NCBI GenBank assembly: GCA_000149225.2
Contig: CM000691.1
Coordinates: 248,001 to 312,000, forward strand
Origin: Lachancea kluyveri NRRL Y-12651
Taxonomy: Eukaryota > Ascomycota > Saccharomycetes > Saccharomycetales > Saccharomycetaceae
DNA: 64,000 nucleotides
Direction of reading: 5' to 3'
The first letter of the stretch is position 1. Every line of letters begins with the position of its first letter. Position numbers and translations under genes: made by a program. Positions 9,779 through 19,316 of the stretch are shown piece by piece. The notes below the pieces were generated by a model. It was not told the origin of the DNA and ran no database searches. It was given only the letters and a program-made list of their open reading frames with translations.

Positions 9779-10394
9779 CAAACTCTCTAATGAACCAATC
9801 ATGAAATCTGATATCGTCGGCCAGCTCTGGGTGGAAAGAGGTGGCCAAGATGTTGCCCTGTCTTACAGCTACAATCAGCTCTTGATCTTTGTTCTGTAAA
9901 GAGTATAACACTTCTACCTTTTCCTTGTCGAGAATCTGCTGAATCACCGGCGCTCTGATAAAGACTGTAGGAAAATCTGCACATTCCGGGATGAACCCTG
10001 AAAAATCACATGGCTTAGTAAAAGATTGAGCCTGTCTTCCAAATGCGTTTCTTTGTACACGAACACTTAACAAGTCCAATGTTTTGACCAGCTCAGCCTC
10101 GTTTCCCAACTGCTGAGATAGGAAGATAAGCCCTGCGCAAGTGCCCCAAATGGACTTCGTTGGATTGTGTACGAACTCGTGCAAGTGTGGGAAAAGCCCC
10201 GTACGTTGGGCGATCAACGACATGGAAGTAGACTCACCGCCTGGGATCACCAACGAATCACACTTGATAAGCTCTTCAGGTGTTTTTACCACGATCACTT
10301 CGGCGTTATGGTCATGTTTTTGAATGCACTGATTTAGATAATCAACGTGTTCAATGAAAGCGCCCTGTAACGCAAGTACACCAATGGTCTTCAT
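9771..10394 (-). CDS. SNO1: Sno1, glutaminase subunit of pyridoxal 5'-phosphate synthase
   Basis: The 207-residue protein is a PdxT-type class I glutamine amidotransferase. It begins MKTIGVLALQGAFIEHVDYL. The oxyanion-strand motif PGGESTS is at 51-57, the nucleophile Cys86 lies in WGTCAGLI, and the His188/Glu190 pair sits in FHPELADD, so the triad is intact. It hydrolyses glutamine and channels ammonia to the Snz1 synthase for vitamin B6 synthesis. It is divergent from SNZ1 across a 520-bp promoter, as in YMR095C/YMR096W. The 3' end overlaps CTF13 by 8 bp in a shared palindrome. S. cerevisiae Sno1 is slightly longer (about 224). Confidence 0.96.
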   Translation of the reverse strand: MKTIGVLALQGAFIEHVDYLNQCIQKHDHNAEVIVVKTPEELIKCDSLVIPGGESTSMSLIAQRTGLFPHLHEFVHNPTKSIWGTCAGLIFLSQQLGNEAELVKTLDLLSVRVQRNAFGRQAQSFTKPCDFSGFIPECADFPTVFIRAPVIQQILDKEKVEVLYSLQNKDQELIVAVRQGNILATSFHPELADDIRFHDWFIREFVI

Positions 10395-10914
10395 GTCTCT
10401 TTAAGAACTAGGTTTATGTGGTGGAGAAGCCGCAAGAACCACCTGTACGGCTTGTAGTATATATAACTGTAAACATGTGAGTGCGTATATATATGTATAT
10501 ATATATATATGTTCGTATGCGTAAGTGCACATATGGCACCCAATGGTGCATTACGCCAAAGTCTGCAAGCCAGAGTCAGACGAACCGGTAGTATACGGTT
10601 CTTGAAGATGCCCTCAGTTGGCATTGTGTGGGAACTCTACGCGCCACAGCTTCTATCTTGCACAAAATATGACTCAAAAAACATTCATGTCATCTTGACT
10701 TGAGATTTATGCGCATAATTTTCTCGGTGCATAACCCTTTGCCCCAAGGCCTTTTGCCCCAAGGCCGGATTCATAAATTATATAAGGATGAGGTGTAAGG
10801 AACCTAATGTCCATATTTCTGTAAACTTCCATTTGTCTATGGATTTTTTTTTTCTTGCTTTTACCTCTGAAATAACAAGTAGTAAATTCTGTAGCAATCC
10901 CGATCAATCCAATC
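10395..10914. promoter_or_regulatory. Shared SNO1-SNZ1 divergent promoter
   Basis: A perfect Gcn4 site, TGACTCA, is at 10670-10676. A 15-bp tandem repeat (about TTTTGCCCCAAGGCC) lies at 10737-10751 and 10752-10766, with a probable SNZ1 TATA box (TATATAAG) near 10780. A TA-rich microsatellite at 10486-10510 lies closer to SNO1. In S. cerevisiae the SNZ1/SNO1 pair is induced by amino-acid starvation through Gcn4, which this site fits. I do not recognise a factor for the GCCCCAAGGCC repeat. Small ORFs in the interval have no gene-like features. Confidence 0.75.
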
Positions 10915-11799
10915 ATGTCTGAATTTAAAGTCAAAGCTGGTCTAGCCCAAATGTTAAAAGGTGGTGTCATCATGGATGTCGTGAACGTCGAACAAGCGCT
11001 AATCGCTGAGCGTGCTGGTGCTTGTGCTGTCATGGCTTTGGAACGTATTCCAGCCGACATGCGTAAGTCTGGTCAAGTTTGCCGTATGTCCGACCCACAG
11101 ATGATCAAGGACATCATGAAGGCTGTTTCCATTCCAGTGATGGCCAAGGTCAGAATTGGTCACACCGTTGAAGCCCAAATTTTGGAGGCTTTGGAAATTG
11201 ACTACATCGACGAAAGTGAAGTTTTGACTCCAGCTGACAAGGTTAACCACATCAAGAAATCACAATTCAAAGTTCCTTTCGTGTGCGGTGCTAAGGACTT
11301 GGGTGAAGCCTTGAGAAGAATTAACGAAGGTGCTGCCATGATCAGAACTAAAGGTGAAGCTGGTACCGGTGATGTCAGTGAAGCTGTCAAACACATTACC
11401 AAGATCACTGGAGAGGTGGCTGCTGCCAAGGAAAATTTGAAGAGCGACGAAGATTTTGCAACTTACGCCAAGGAACTACGTGTTCCAGTCGAACTCTTGA
11501 AACAAACTGTTGAACTAGGTAAATTGCCAGTTGTCAACTTTGCTGCAGGTGGTGTTGCCACTCCAGCAGACGCAGCTTTGCTAATGCAATTGGGTTGTGA
11601 CGGTGTGTTTGTCGGTTCCGGTATTTTCAAGTCTTCCAACCCTGAAAAGTTGGCACGTGCCGTCGTCCAAGCTACCACCCACTACCAAGACGCTGCTAAG
11701 CTATTGGAATTTTCCACTGACTTGGGTGACTTGATGAGTGGTGTCAGCATCGATTCTATCAAGAAGGGTGAAACCAGGCTATCTGAGATTGGCTGGTAA
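10915..11799 (+). CDS. SNZ1: Snz1, pyridoxal 5'-phosphate synthase subunit
   Basis: The 294-residue PdxS-family TIM barrel begins [20 protein letters not shown]. The Schiff-base lysine of the family is Lys78 in VMAKVRIGH. The phosphate/second-lysine region reads [14 protein letters not shown], and the C-terminal barrel motif is [27 protein letters not shown]. It condenses pentose phosphate, triose phosphate and ammonia from Sno1 into pyridoxal 5'-phosphate in the cytosol. Codon use is strongly biased to preferred yeast codons (GGT, GCT, TTG), suggesting high expression. The start is the ATG aligning with the S. cerevisiae N-terminus (297 aa). Confidence 0.98.
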   Translation: MSEFKVKAGLAQMLKGGVIMDVVNVEQALIAERAGACAVMALERIPADMRKSGQVCRMSDPQMIKDIMKAVSIPVMAKVRIGHTVEAQILEALEIDYIDESEVLTPADKVNHIKKSQFKVPFVCGAKDLGEALRRINEGAAMIRTKGEAGTGDVSEAVKHITKITGEVAAAKENLKSDEDFATYAKELRVPVELLKQTVELGKLPVVNFAAGGVATPADAALLMQLGCDGVFVGSGIFKSSNPEKLARAVVQATTHYQDAAKLLEFSTDLGDLMSGVSIDSIKKGETRLSEIGW

Positions 11800-12177
11800 T
11801 GCTCTTCTGACGCTATATAATACGTACAGTTCTCGTCCTTCTGGTCAAATAAAAAAAAAAAATTTAAAGTGTAGTAAAATAAAGAATTCAAAAGAGAAAG
11901 AAAAAAGAAAAAGTTTTCATTTCCCAAATTTTTTTTTAATTTGCGAAGAGTTCAAATGTGTATATACTTCTTGTTTTATTTCTTTTAACGAGCATTCTTC
12001 TCTGCTCTTATAAATAGGTCATAAAATGAACGTCACTAATTTGTAAATAACGAATCAAAAAAATAAGTAAGGGGGAAATGGGAGGGAATATAATCAATTA
12101 ATCAATCATAAAAAAAAAAAAAAAAAAAGAAAAAATTCGTAACGCATTAAAGGGAAAGTTCATCATTGGAAGCCTTG
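11800..12177. other. Convergent SNZ1-HAP4 intergenic region
   Basis: This 378-bp, very A/T-rich 3' region contains A-tracts (about 11849-11861 and 12111-12128). It holds the transcript ends of two convergent genes. I see no other feature. Confidence 0.6.
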
Positions 12178-13971
12178 CTAAGCAAATTTGAAGACTTCCA
12201 TTTTCATCATATCAACATCATTATTATCCTGACTATCAATCAGTTTGCTGTTTTGGTTTATACCATCCTGCTCTTCCATCAGTTCCTCTAAAGAAGGGGG
12301 CAAATAATCACCGCTGTCGTTCTCATCTTTTGTCGTGTTGAACAATCCATCAAAAGGCTGTGTACCTTGTCTGGAAATCAATGCATCGTCATTGTCTTCT
12401 TCGGCCTTTATTGGCACGCTGTTGTTCTCGTTTTTAACACCGTCCAGGGAAACATGATTTTGTAAAAAATTCAGTATCCCAGTGTCATCCTCGTCAAAGT
12501 CATGGTCAAATTTAAAGTCTAGATCCTCTTCCTTAATGACATCCAAGTGCAAATCACCTCCAGTAGAAGCAGTCTGAGAATCTAGGTTCGTATCAAAGAT
12601 CTGCTGAAGGGATGATTCGTTCTCGTTGTTCTTTTCTTGTTCCAACAGTCCATGATGTTTATTGTAGAAATCCATCTGCTCATAATCGTCTAAGAACTGA
12701 ATTGCAGTGTTTGAACAAGCGCCGACACCTTGCTGTTTCGACGAAGTACTGCTACTTGGACTGCTACCATGATGGTGCTGTGGGGAATGCACAGGAACCC
12801 CAGTGACCGTTTTTGACTGGGTGATCTGGTGGTTCATGCTATTATTAATAACCATACTAACACTGCTGGTGTTAGTCATGGATTGCTGTAGCTCGGAGGA
12901 GAATAGAGAACTTGGTGTTGACGATGAAAACCCTAGGTCTTCGTCATCGGTTAAGTTAGTACGAGAACTGTACTGGGACGCAAACGATGGTGTCATCATC
13001 ATGTTCACGCTGTGGACGTTTGCAATCGGAACACTCGCTGAAACGGCCGTTTCCTCGTCGTCTTCCTCAAACTTCAAAAAGGCATCCGTTGTGTTGTCAG
13101 TTTCTTGCAAGTCCAAAATATCCGCAAACGACCTCTTCCTGGTCGAAGCATTTTCCGCATACTCGTTATACACCGCGTGGCTATCGTCACAAAGGGAACA
13201 CTTTTTCTTCAATTCCTGAAGACTGCCAACCAGTTGGCCCAGTTCTTGCTTCAGCTTGCAATTTTCAAATTTGAGTTGTTGAATCTCCTTCTTTAAAGTT
13301 GCTTTGTTCGGTTTTCTCGTACTCGTTTTTTTGTTGTTCTTTGCTACGGATGTTACTTCTGGCGTTGTAACAGACGCGGTTTTGGTCATTGCGATCGTAG
13401 ATTTCGTGTTTGTCTTTTGTGTGGAAGCCGGCTTTGAAGTGATTGGAGTGATTGAAGGCTTGGATATTGCAGTTGTTGACGAAGACGTCAATGGGATAGC
13501 ACTGACCGGTTTTGACAGTTGTGGTACCTCCGCGAGAACCGGAGCTCTTTTCGACAACCTCGTTTTTTCACCCTTCTTTGTCTCATTTGCGGTTGACACA
13601 GGAGATGTCACCGCTGATGGAACAGTGGAGTTGCTCCTACTCCTGCTGTTGCTGCCACTGCCGCTGCCGTTGCCACTATTGTTACTGTTGCAGCCGTGTT
13701 TTGAGCTTCCACCAGTGCTAGCGCTTGGTTTTCTCCCAGGTTTGGGCCGTGGTGGCAAAACCCAGTGTTTCGAAGTTCTGATAACAATACCGCTACCTCC
13801 AGACTTTTTGCTATTCCTAGATATTGAGCTTGGATTAGGAGCAATTGTCACGTTGTTGTGGTGGGTAGGGTTTGCTACAGCAGCTGGGCCAGCCGAGCTC
13901 GGTCGCATACTGGAGATATTCAACGGCACTCCACCAGGAGCCGGTTGTATGGACAGATTTTTTGTAGGCAT
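12178..13971 (-). CDS. HAP4: Hap4, activating subunit of the CCAAT-binding HAP complex
   Basis: The 597-residue protein (554 in S. cerevisiae) is recognised by the Hap4 signature RTSKHWVLPPRPKPGR at residues 65-80, needed for binding Hap2/3/5. A second match is the C-terminal acidic motif LPPSLEELMEEQ at about 557-568, nearly identical to S. cerevisiae. Between them lie Ser/Asn/Thr-rich low-complexity stretches and, unlike S. cerevisiae Hap4, a leucine-zipper-like segment at about 219-260 with basic residues before it (RKPNKATLKKEIQQLKFENC). A CSLC pair follows at 258-261. Two or more acidic patches are probable activation domains. Hap4 controls respiratory genes when glucose is absent. It corresponds to YKL109W. 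The upstream gap to MTG1 is only about 213 bp. Confidence 0.9.
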   Translation of the reverse strand: MPTKNLSIQPAPGGVPLNISSMRPSSAGPAAVANPTHHNNVTIAPNPSSISRNSKKSGGSGIVIRTSKHWVLPPRPKPGRKPSASTGGSSKHGCNSNNSGNGSGSGSNSRSRSNSTVPSAVTSPVSTANETKKGEKTRLSKRAPVLAEVPQLSKPVSAIPLTSSSTTAISKPSITPITSKPASTQKTNTKSTIAMTKTASVTTPEVTSVAKNNKKTSTRKPNKATLKKEIQQLKFENCKLKQELGQLVGSLQELKKKCSLCDDSHAVYNEYAENASTRKRSFADILDLQETDNTTDAFLKFEEDDEETAVSASVPIANVHSVNMMMTPSFASQYSSRTNLTDDEDLGFSSSTPSSLFSSELQQSMTNTSSVSMVINNSMNHQITQSKTVTGVPVHSPQHHHGSSPSSSTSSKQQGVGACSNTAIQFLDDYEQMDFYNKHHGLLEQEKNNENESSLQQIFDTNLDSQTASTGGDLHLDVIKEEDLDFKFDHDFDEDDTGILNFLQNHVSLDGVKNENNSVPIKAEEDNDDALISRQGTQPFDGLFNTTKDENDSGDYLPPSLEELMEEQDGINQNSKLIDSQDNNDVDMMKMEVFKFA

Positions 13972-14184
13972 ATTGGTTATCCACGTTTAAAGCCTTTAAC
14001 GCACAGTTTTCTGGCATGCAGTAATGATCTTAGAGAAAGACTTCGTCCCCGGAGTATCTTCCATGCTATATAAACTGGAAAAATTTCGCTCGGAGATCTG
14101 AAAAATTTCTCGATCAATGCGATAATTACCTACGAGCGGAGGTTATTCCCGATACGAGCCGATATTAAAGGGCCTCAATTTTAA

Positions 14185-15360
14185 CTACAACTTAAACAAC
14201 TGATTGACATTCTGAGCCATTTGGTCCGCTGCAGTCCTTTTTGCTGGGGCTATAGACCACTCTTGGAGCAGTGAGAGTTCTTCTTTCGTAGACTTTTCAT
14301 ATGAGAAGTCTGCGTCGTCCAGCAACGTCTCAATGTCAAAGGATATGGGCATGGTGCCCTTGGACAGGGCTTTGCCCTGGCGCCACTTGTCTACCCAGTG
14401 GATAGCACTCCCTGTGTCATCTCGTATACCGGCTCTTTTTTGAATTCCACGAAGCAAGCGGTAAATGTCGTTTGTTGGCTGTCCTCTTGTGTACTGCTCG
14501 TATGCGAACCTGCCGTTGCTATGCTGCTGTTGCAAATTCATCAGATACAAAAGGTAATCGGCCTGAATCACGGGGTCTACCAGATTGCTCTTAATACATC
14601 CGCAAAGACTTAGGCTCAGCATTTTTTCCCTCGTGGTAATTCTTCCAGGTAGAGAAACGCCAGGGGTGTCGTACAGGTAGATTCCTCCTTTGTAGTCGCT
14701 AATCTTGATACACTCACTGGTCTTCCTGGTGACACCGGCTTGGCCACCGGTCTGGGCCACTTTCTTTCTCTTGCTGGTAATGTTGTCATGTATGCTGTTT
14801 GCCAAATTGCCGGTCTTGACGCTACCGACGAATCGTAAGGTGTTTACCAATGACGATTTTCCAACATTGGGCATGCCAGCAACCAGTACCCTATATCCCA
14901 GCGGTAGTCCCTCTCCAACGTCGCCCAGAGTTTCTCTGATCAAACTATCGTATTTCCATTGTAGCAGCCTGATCAGGTTTTTTACGTCTCTGGTGCTTCT
15001 GCAATCCAACACCATGAACTGATCGCCCATCTCATTGTGCCACTTTTGTAGTTTTTTCAGGGTTTGCGGGGAGCCTTGGTCAGATTTTGAGTACAAAATC
15101 ACTCTCTGTGTGTTTTGGCTCTTCTGCTTCAAAATTATATCATCGAATATAACGTTTCTTGTACTCAGTGGTGCCCTGATATCTCTTAACTCTAGCAATA
15201 GGTTTAATTGTGGCAATAATTGATGAAACTTTAAAATAGCCTTTCTCTGGTGCCCTTTGAAATCAGTCAATGGTATGTTGTACTCGGGAAATTTGAATCT
15301 GGGTATAAACGTCGACGAAAGCCTTTTAATTGAAAGCATAGTGCCCCTTTGTTTCTCCAT
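14185..15360 (-). CDS. MTG1: Mtg1, mitochondrial ribosome-assembly GTPase
   Basis: The 391-residue protein (367 in S. cerevisiae) has the circularly permuted GTPase order of the YlqF/MTG1 family. PLTDFKGHQRKA and ELRDIRAPLSTRN come first, then G4-like YSKSDQG, then G1 GMPNVGKSSLVNTL, then G3 DTPGVSLPGR. Mtg1 acts at the matrix side of the inner membrane in assembly of the large mitoribosomal subunit. A second ATG (codon 8, MLSIKRLSSTF) begins a plausible presequence, so the true start could be either. It corresponds to YMR097C and is divergent from KTI12 with 161 bp between. Confidence 0.95.
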   Translation of the reverse strand: MEKQRGTMLSIKRLSSTFIPRFKFPEYNIPLTDFKGHQRKAILKFHQLLPQLNLLLELRDIRAPLSTRNVIFDDIILKQKSQNTQRVILYSKSDQGSPQTLKKLQKWHNEMGDQFMVLDCRSTRDVKNLIRLLQWKYDSLIRETLGDVGEGLPLGYRVLVAGMPNVGKSSLVNTLRFVGSVKTGNLANSIHDNITSKRKKVAQTGGQAGVTRKTSECIKISDYKGGIYLYDTPGVSLPGRITTREKMLSLSLCGCIKSNLVDPVIQADYLLYLMNLQQQHSNGRFAYEQYTRGQPTNDIYRLLRGIQKRAGIRDDTGSAIHWVDKWRQGKALSKGTMPISFDIETLLDDADFSYEKSTKEELSLLQEWSIAPAKRTAADQMAQNVNQLFKL

Positions 15361-15521
15361 GTTTTATCTGTTTAAACCTTTGTGAATGGTAATGTCTGTG
15401 TCCGAGATTTTTCAACATCAAGCTCATCGCTTGAAAAAAAAAAATTTTTCTTAAAGGCATATTTCTGAATATTTAGCCATACAATTAGACAAAGAAAAAA
15501 TCAAGGAGAAATTGCTAAGAT

Positions 15522-16490
15522 ATGCCCTTAGTATTGTTTACTGGGTATCCTTCCAGTGGTAAAACCACTATGGCTCATAAATTGATTCAACTTTTGCAAA
15601 AAAAAATTGATTCAGAACCGTCTCTGTCCAACTATTCCATTGTGTATCATTCAGACGAGACTCTCGGTATCACCCACCAAGACTACGTTACTTCTCAAGA
15701 TGAGCGTAAGCTGAGATCTAAGATTATATCTGTGGTCAGAAGAGATTTATCCAGAAATAAAATTGTCATAGTAGACTCTTTGAACTATATTAAAGGATTC
15801 CGTTATCAGCTTCATTGTGAAGTGAAAAATGTTATGACTACGTACTGTCTAATCCATGTTATGTGTCCTACCGAGACATTGGGGGCATGGAATAACAGCA
15901 CAAGTATTAGCGTAACCAATGTAGATGGATCTAGCTCTATCAGAGATCGTCAGCCCTGGGACACAGAACTGTTAAATCAACTAGTTCAGCGCTATGAAGA
16001 ACCAAACCCGCAAACACGTTGGGATTCACCTTTGTTTCCAATCTTAGCACCTGAAGATTCGCTAGGCGCGGTATCTGATGAGTTGTACAAGGTCTTGTTA
16101 CCACAACTCTTTAAGGCTTTCAAAGACCGTGACACCGAAAAATTGTTAAGCTCATTGAGGCCAAACAACGCTACCATCTTAAAACCGGCATCTCAAACTA
16201 ACTTTATCCAGATTTTGGACAAAGAAACTTCTTTAGTGGTTAAGAAAATTATGGCACATCTACAAAGCAATGTCATATCAGGTACAACGAGGGTGATTGT
16301 ATCAGACAGTAAGGACATTAATGACGATAGTTGCGTTTTCGTCGAGCTGCCAGCTGGTGGCGTTACTGTGGCACAGCTACAGAGAATCAGAAGGCAGTTT
16401 GTTGCTATGAATAGGTTAAGAAGCATGGAAGAAGGAAGGGTGGTCCCATTGTTTGTAGACTATTTGAACAAAAACTTGATAGAATCATAG
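15522..16490 (+). CDS. KTI12: Kti12, Elongator-associated P-loop protein
   Basis: The 322-residue protein (313 in S. cerevisiae) begins MPLVLFTGYPSSGKTTMAHK, with a Walker A at residues 8-16. IVIVDSLNYIKGFRYQLHCE is the conserved Kti12/PSTK motif. The C-terminal TRVIVSDSKDIND and LPAGGVTVAQLQRIRRQFV match the tRNA-binding half. Kti12 works with Elongator in wobble-uridine modification of tRNA in the cytoplasm. It corresponds to YKL110C in the expected orientation and sits between two chromosome-XIII-type genes. Confidence 0.95.
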   Translation: MPLVLFTGYPSSGKTTMAHKLIQLLQKKIDSEPSLSNYSIVYHSDETLGITHQDYVTSQDERKLRSKIISVVRRDLSRNKIVIVDSLNYIKGFRYQLHCEVKNVMTTYCLIHVMCPTETLGAWNNSTSISVTNVDGSSSIRDRQPWDTELLNQLVQRYEEPNPQTRWDSPLFPILAPEDSLGAVSDELYKVLLPQLFKAFKDRDTEKLLSSLRPNNATILKPASQTNFIQILDKETSLVVKKIMAHLQSNVISGTTRVIVSDSKDINDDSCVFVELPAGGVTVAQLQRIRRQFVAMNRLRSMEEGRVVPLFVDYLNKNLIES

Positions 16491-16908
16491 TGCTAATGAG
16501 GTGTAAATAATTTCGTATAAGTGGGATAGCCTCATTTAAAAGGAAAAAGAAAGGATGTATTATGGTTTAAGTGTTCGAACATAACCAGTTTTTTTTTTTC
16601 AAAAGAAAAAAAAAAAATAAGGACATGCTACAGATATGTTACTTGGTAGTGATGGTAAAGCATAACCATTGGCCGTCAGAACCTTTCCGACCATTGAAGT
16701 TTCGGCGGTGACAGAACCCTACAAAATGGAAGCGTTGCCCGATTGAAAGAAACACATGCACGCATTGAAGACGTCCCTCTCGTTTGCATAAACAAATAGA
16801 ACGGCTACTGGAAACCATTCAGGTTGATAATAGATTGTGTTGGTATTCGCTTTGCGATATTTATTTACAGGGCATCGGTTTGAAATCATATGTACACTTA
16901 TACGTCGT
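16491..16908. other. Convergent KTI12-ATP25 intergenic region
   Basis: This 418-bp stretch has poly-T and poly-A runs around 16589-16618 that could base-pair. It holds transcript ends of two convergent genes. I see no ORF or RNA gene. Confidence 0.5.
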
Positions 16909-18708
16909 TTAATTCAGGAGATGCATTTTTAAATTGCCAAATGCGATTCCTTCTGGGTCTGCAACCGCAAACAAGTTGATCAAGGACTCTTGTATTTCTG
17001 GAGTTATCTCTACCTGGTTTCTCTTTAACCATAATAGGTGGCCACCGTTAATAAACTTGTAAATGAATCGGTAGTCTTCTGAAGATGCTACTAAATTGAT
17101 AAGTGCAGACCATGGCCTGTAATCCTGATTTTGAGGTAGCCTGATTCCGACTTCCCAAAATTGCAATAGCTTGGGCCAATCCCTCTTTAAGGATAATACA
17201 TCTAGGACTGTGACTATTACTTCGATAGGGATAGAGTCTTCATATTCACAACAGATAAAGTCGATAAGCTCATATATGGCATGCAAGGAATCCGGATCCT
17301 TCTCGTGAGACAAAATCATTGTTCGTAACAAGGTGCTCATAACTTGTTCATCGAGAACTATTTTTGGGTCGACACTTTGGAATAGCTGTAACGATTTGAC
17401 AACAAACTTATTTTTGCTAACCAGGTGCCAATAGTCTGCTCCCCTTTTGTCATTGATTGTGACCAGCATTGTCTGCAAGAATTCCAGCAAGTCATGTTTG
17501 GTCAGGTTGCCCCCAAGGGCCAGTTTTAACTCCAAATAGTCATTGATCAGTTTTTCCACACCATAAGTCCCCGGAGATGCACAGTTTAATAGCTTTAAAA
17601 ACCGTAGTCTCGTTGACCAATACTGTTGAGGGTCTTGGTCCAAAACTAAAGGCCATGCACTGTCGAAGGAGTTTTTCCAGGTTTTCACATGTATAGGGGT
17701 GTTTTCATCTAGCTCTTCCAAAGCATGGGTAAGTGTTCTTAAAGTTTCCAACGAATTTCCCTTTTGGAGCTTGATCAACTCATTTGCACGGTGGAAATCT
17801 TGTTTGCAAAGCACGTCATACAGTTCTCTATAACCCTCTCTGGTTTGCGCATTGGGTATACTCGAGTAATACCTTTTCTGGTTTCTAGCAGCTAACCTTT
17901 TCAATCCAGCTAAAACGTTGTCATCTTCCTCATCTGCCTTTAGAGGGTCTTCCGGTTGTCTTCTGTAAAGATGTTTTTCCTCTTCAGAAGCATACAACTC
18001 TTCTAGATTCAGATTCTTGCGCCTGTTTTCAGTCATGATATTGACAAAGATACCGTTGATGCGGCAATCGATCATGTACCAGGATTCTAACATGGAGGCG
18101 GCTGTAGCAACGCTAGAATTGCTTCCTAGCGACTTCGCCAGGTTGGTGCGCCTAGCCAATCTTCTCTGACGTTTGCGTTCATCGTTGGCGTTTATGTTTC
18201 CTTCTACGCGTGCGACTTGGCTAAATTCCCTCTTTAACATCGAGTTCAACTCAATAAAACTCTTTTGGCAATGCCTACTGGATTTTGCAGTGGCTAGAAT
18301 CATAAAATCGCTAATTTTCGCAGCGGCTGTTGAATAAGTCTCCTTGTTGGTGCGCAAATCAAATATCAGAATATCGGTTAAGCCCAGCTTGCCTTGTAAA
18401 AACTTGGCGATTGAAGTGAGCGGTGGTGGAGCATCATCTGGATATTTGATCTCTTGTTGATCGAAAACAGAGGGTTGTGGATTTCTGTCCTGCACGAGTG
18501 TTAGATACCACGGCTTTTCAGTAGTAGAGGGATCTAAGTCGGGTTTGACAGTGGACTTATCACTTTTAAGTTTGTTCTCATCTTGATTGGTGGGATTCGT
18601 CGAGTATCGCGAGACGGAGCACACCGGATGGCGGGCGGCGCCGTTTAGCAAAGACGTTGCAATAAGAGATCTACTGCTTAGCGTTCGAATGCACCTGGTC
18701 CTCAGCAT
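16909..18708 (-). CDS. ATP25: Atp25, mitochondrial ATP synthase biogenesis factor
   Basis: The 599-residue protein (612 in S. cerevisiae) begins MLRTRCIRTLSSRSLIATSL, an Arg/Ser-rich mitochondrial presequence without acidic residues. An Iojap/RsfS-like domain occupies about residues 90-230 (LTDILIFDLRTNKETYSTAA, WYMIDCRINGIFVNIMTEN). The long helical C-terminal M domain follows (from about 290). In S. cerevisiae the protein is cleaved into two parts: the C-terminal part stabilises ATP9 mRNA and the N-terminal part aids assembly of the Atp9 ring. It corresponds to YMR098C. Confidence 0.95.
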   Translation of the reverse strand: MLRTRCIRTLSSRSLIATSLLNGAARHPVCSVSRYSTNPTNQDENKLKSDKSTVKPDLDPSTTEKPWYLTLVQDRNPQPSVFDQQEIKYPDDAPPPLTSIAKFLQGKLGLTDILIFDLRTNKETYSTAAAKISDFMILATAKSSRHCQKSFIELNSMLKREFSQVARVEGNINANDERKRQRRLARRTNLAKSLGSNSSVATAASMLESWYMIDCRINGIFVNIMTENRRKNLNLEELYASEEEKHLYRRQPEDPLKADEEDDNVLAGLKRLAARNQKRYYSSIPNAQTREGYRELYDVLCKQDFHRANELIKLQKGNSLETLRTLTHALEELDENTPIHVKTWKNSFDSAWPLVLDQDPQQYWSTRLRFLKLLNCASPGTYGVEKLINDYLELKLALGGNLTKHDLLEFLQTMLVTINDKRGADYWHLVSKNKFVVKSLQLFQSVDPKIVLDEQVMSTLLRTMILSHEKDPDSLHAIYELIDFICCEYEDSIPIEVIVTVLDVLSLKRDWPKLLQFWEVGIRLPQNQDYRPWSALINLVASSEDYRFIYKFINGGHLLWLKRNQVEITPEIQESLINLFAVADPEGIAFGNLKMHLLN

Positions 18709-19316
18709 TGTAACAAAAAAAAAAAGAAAAATTGCAACTGTTTGGAACTCTTCTAGTTGTATTGACCGGGGAGTGTATTAGTTTCCCGCTCATAATATAA
18801 AACTTTTCTCTGGGAGGAAAGCGCTCCTCCCCCAAGAAGAAAAGGAAGACAAGAAAGAAAGAAAAAAAAAAAAGAGTATGCGTATAAAACGACAGTAATA
18901 AGCTCATGATGACAGGAAAAAGTAGTAATGATACAAAAAAGTAAAGCCAAGGGTTCTTTTTAACGCACAAGAATAAACTATATTTTACATAAGGGGGAGG
19001 TATAAAGTAGTTGGACAATGTAGAAGTTCATTCCGCAGAATAAAAAAAAAAAGAAGAAGAAGAAGAAGAAGAAGAAGGGAGGGGGAAAGATAGTAGAAAT
19101 ACAAATGTTTTCAAAAAAGGATACCAAGTTTTATTTTTTTTTTTTTTACATTTTTTCTTCCTTCCTCTTAAAAAGGAAATTCATTTTAGTTGTTACTGTT
19201 TGTTTTTTTTTGTTTTGTTTTGTTTTGTTTTGTTGAAAAGCTCATCTGGTTATAAAAATTCACCATGTCACCAGAGACAAGGAGAAAAAGCGGATAGCCG
19301 GTAGCAGGTAGTAAGT
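18709..19316. repeat. ABF1-ATP25 intergenic region with GAA and GTTTT microsatellites
   Basis: This 608-bp gap carries an (AAG)n tract at 19051-19077 and a run of GTTTT pentamers at about 19210-19233, besides poly-A/T runs. It is downstream of ABF1 and upstream of ATP25, both on the minus strand. Short ORFs here consist mostly of homopolymer-encoded residues and are not credible genes. Confidence 0.7.

Noticed and set aside
13354-13370. Possible second intron signals (TACTAAC-like strings inside HAP4 and other coding regions)
   Set aside because: These lie within intact conserved frames and lack a paired GTATGT and 3' site at sensible spacing; only RRN3 has the full set.
13304-13990. 228-codon ORF antisense to HAP4
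   Set aside because: It mirrors the Ser/Asn/Gly-rich low-complexity codons of HAP4, reads as Leu/Pro/Val runs, and has no family resemblance.
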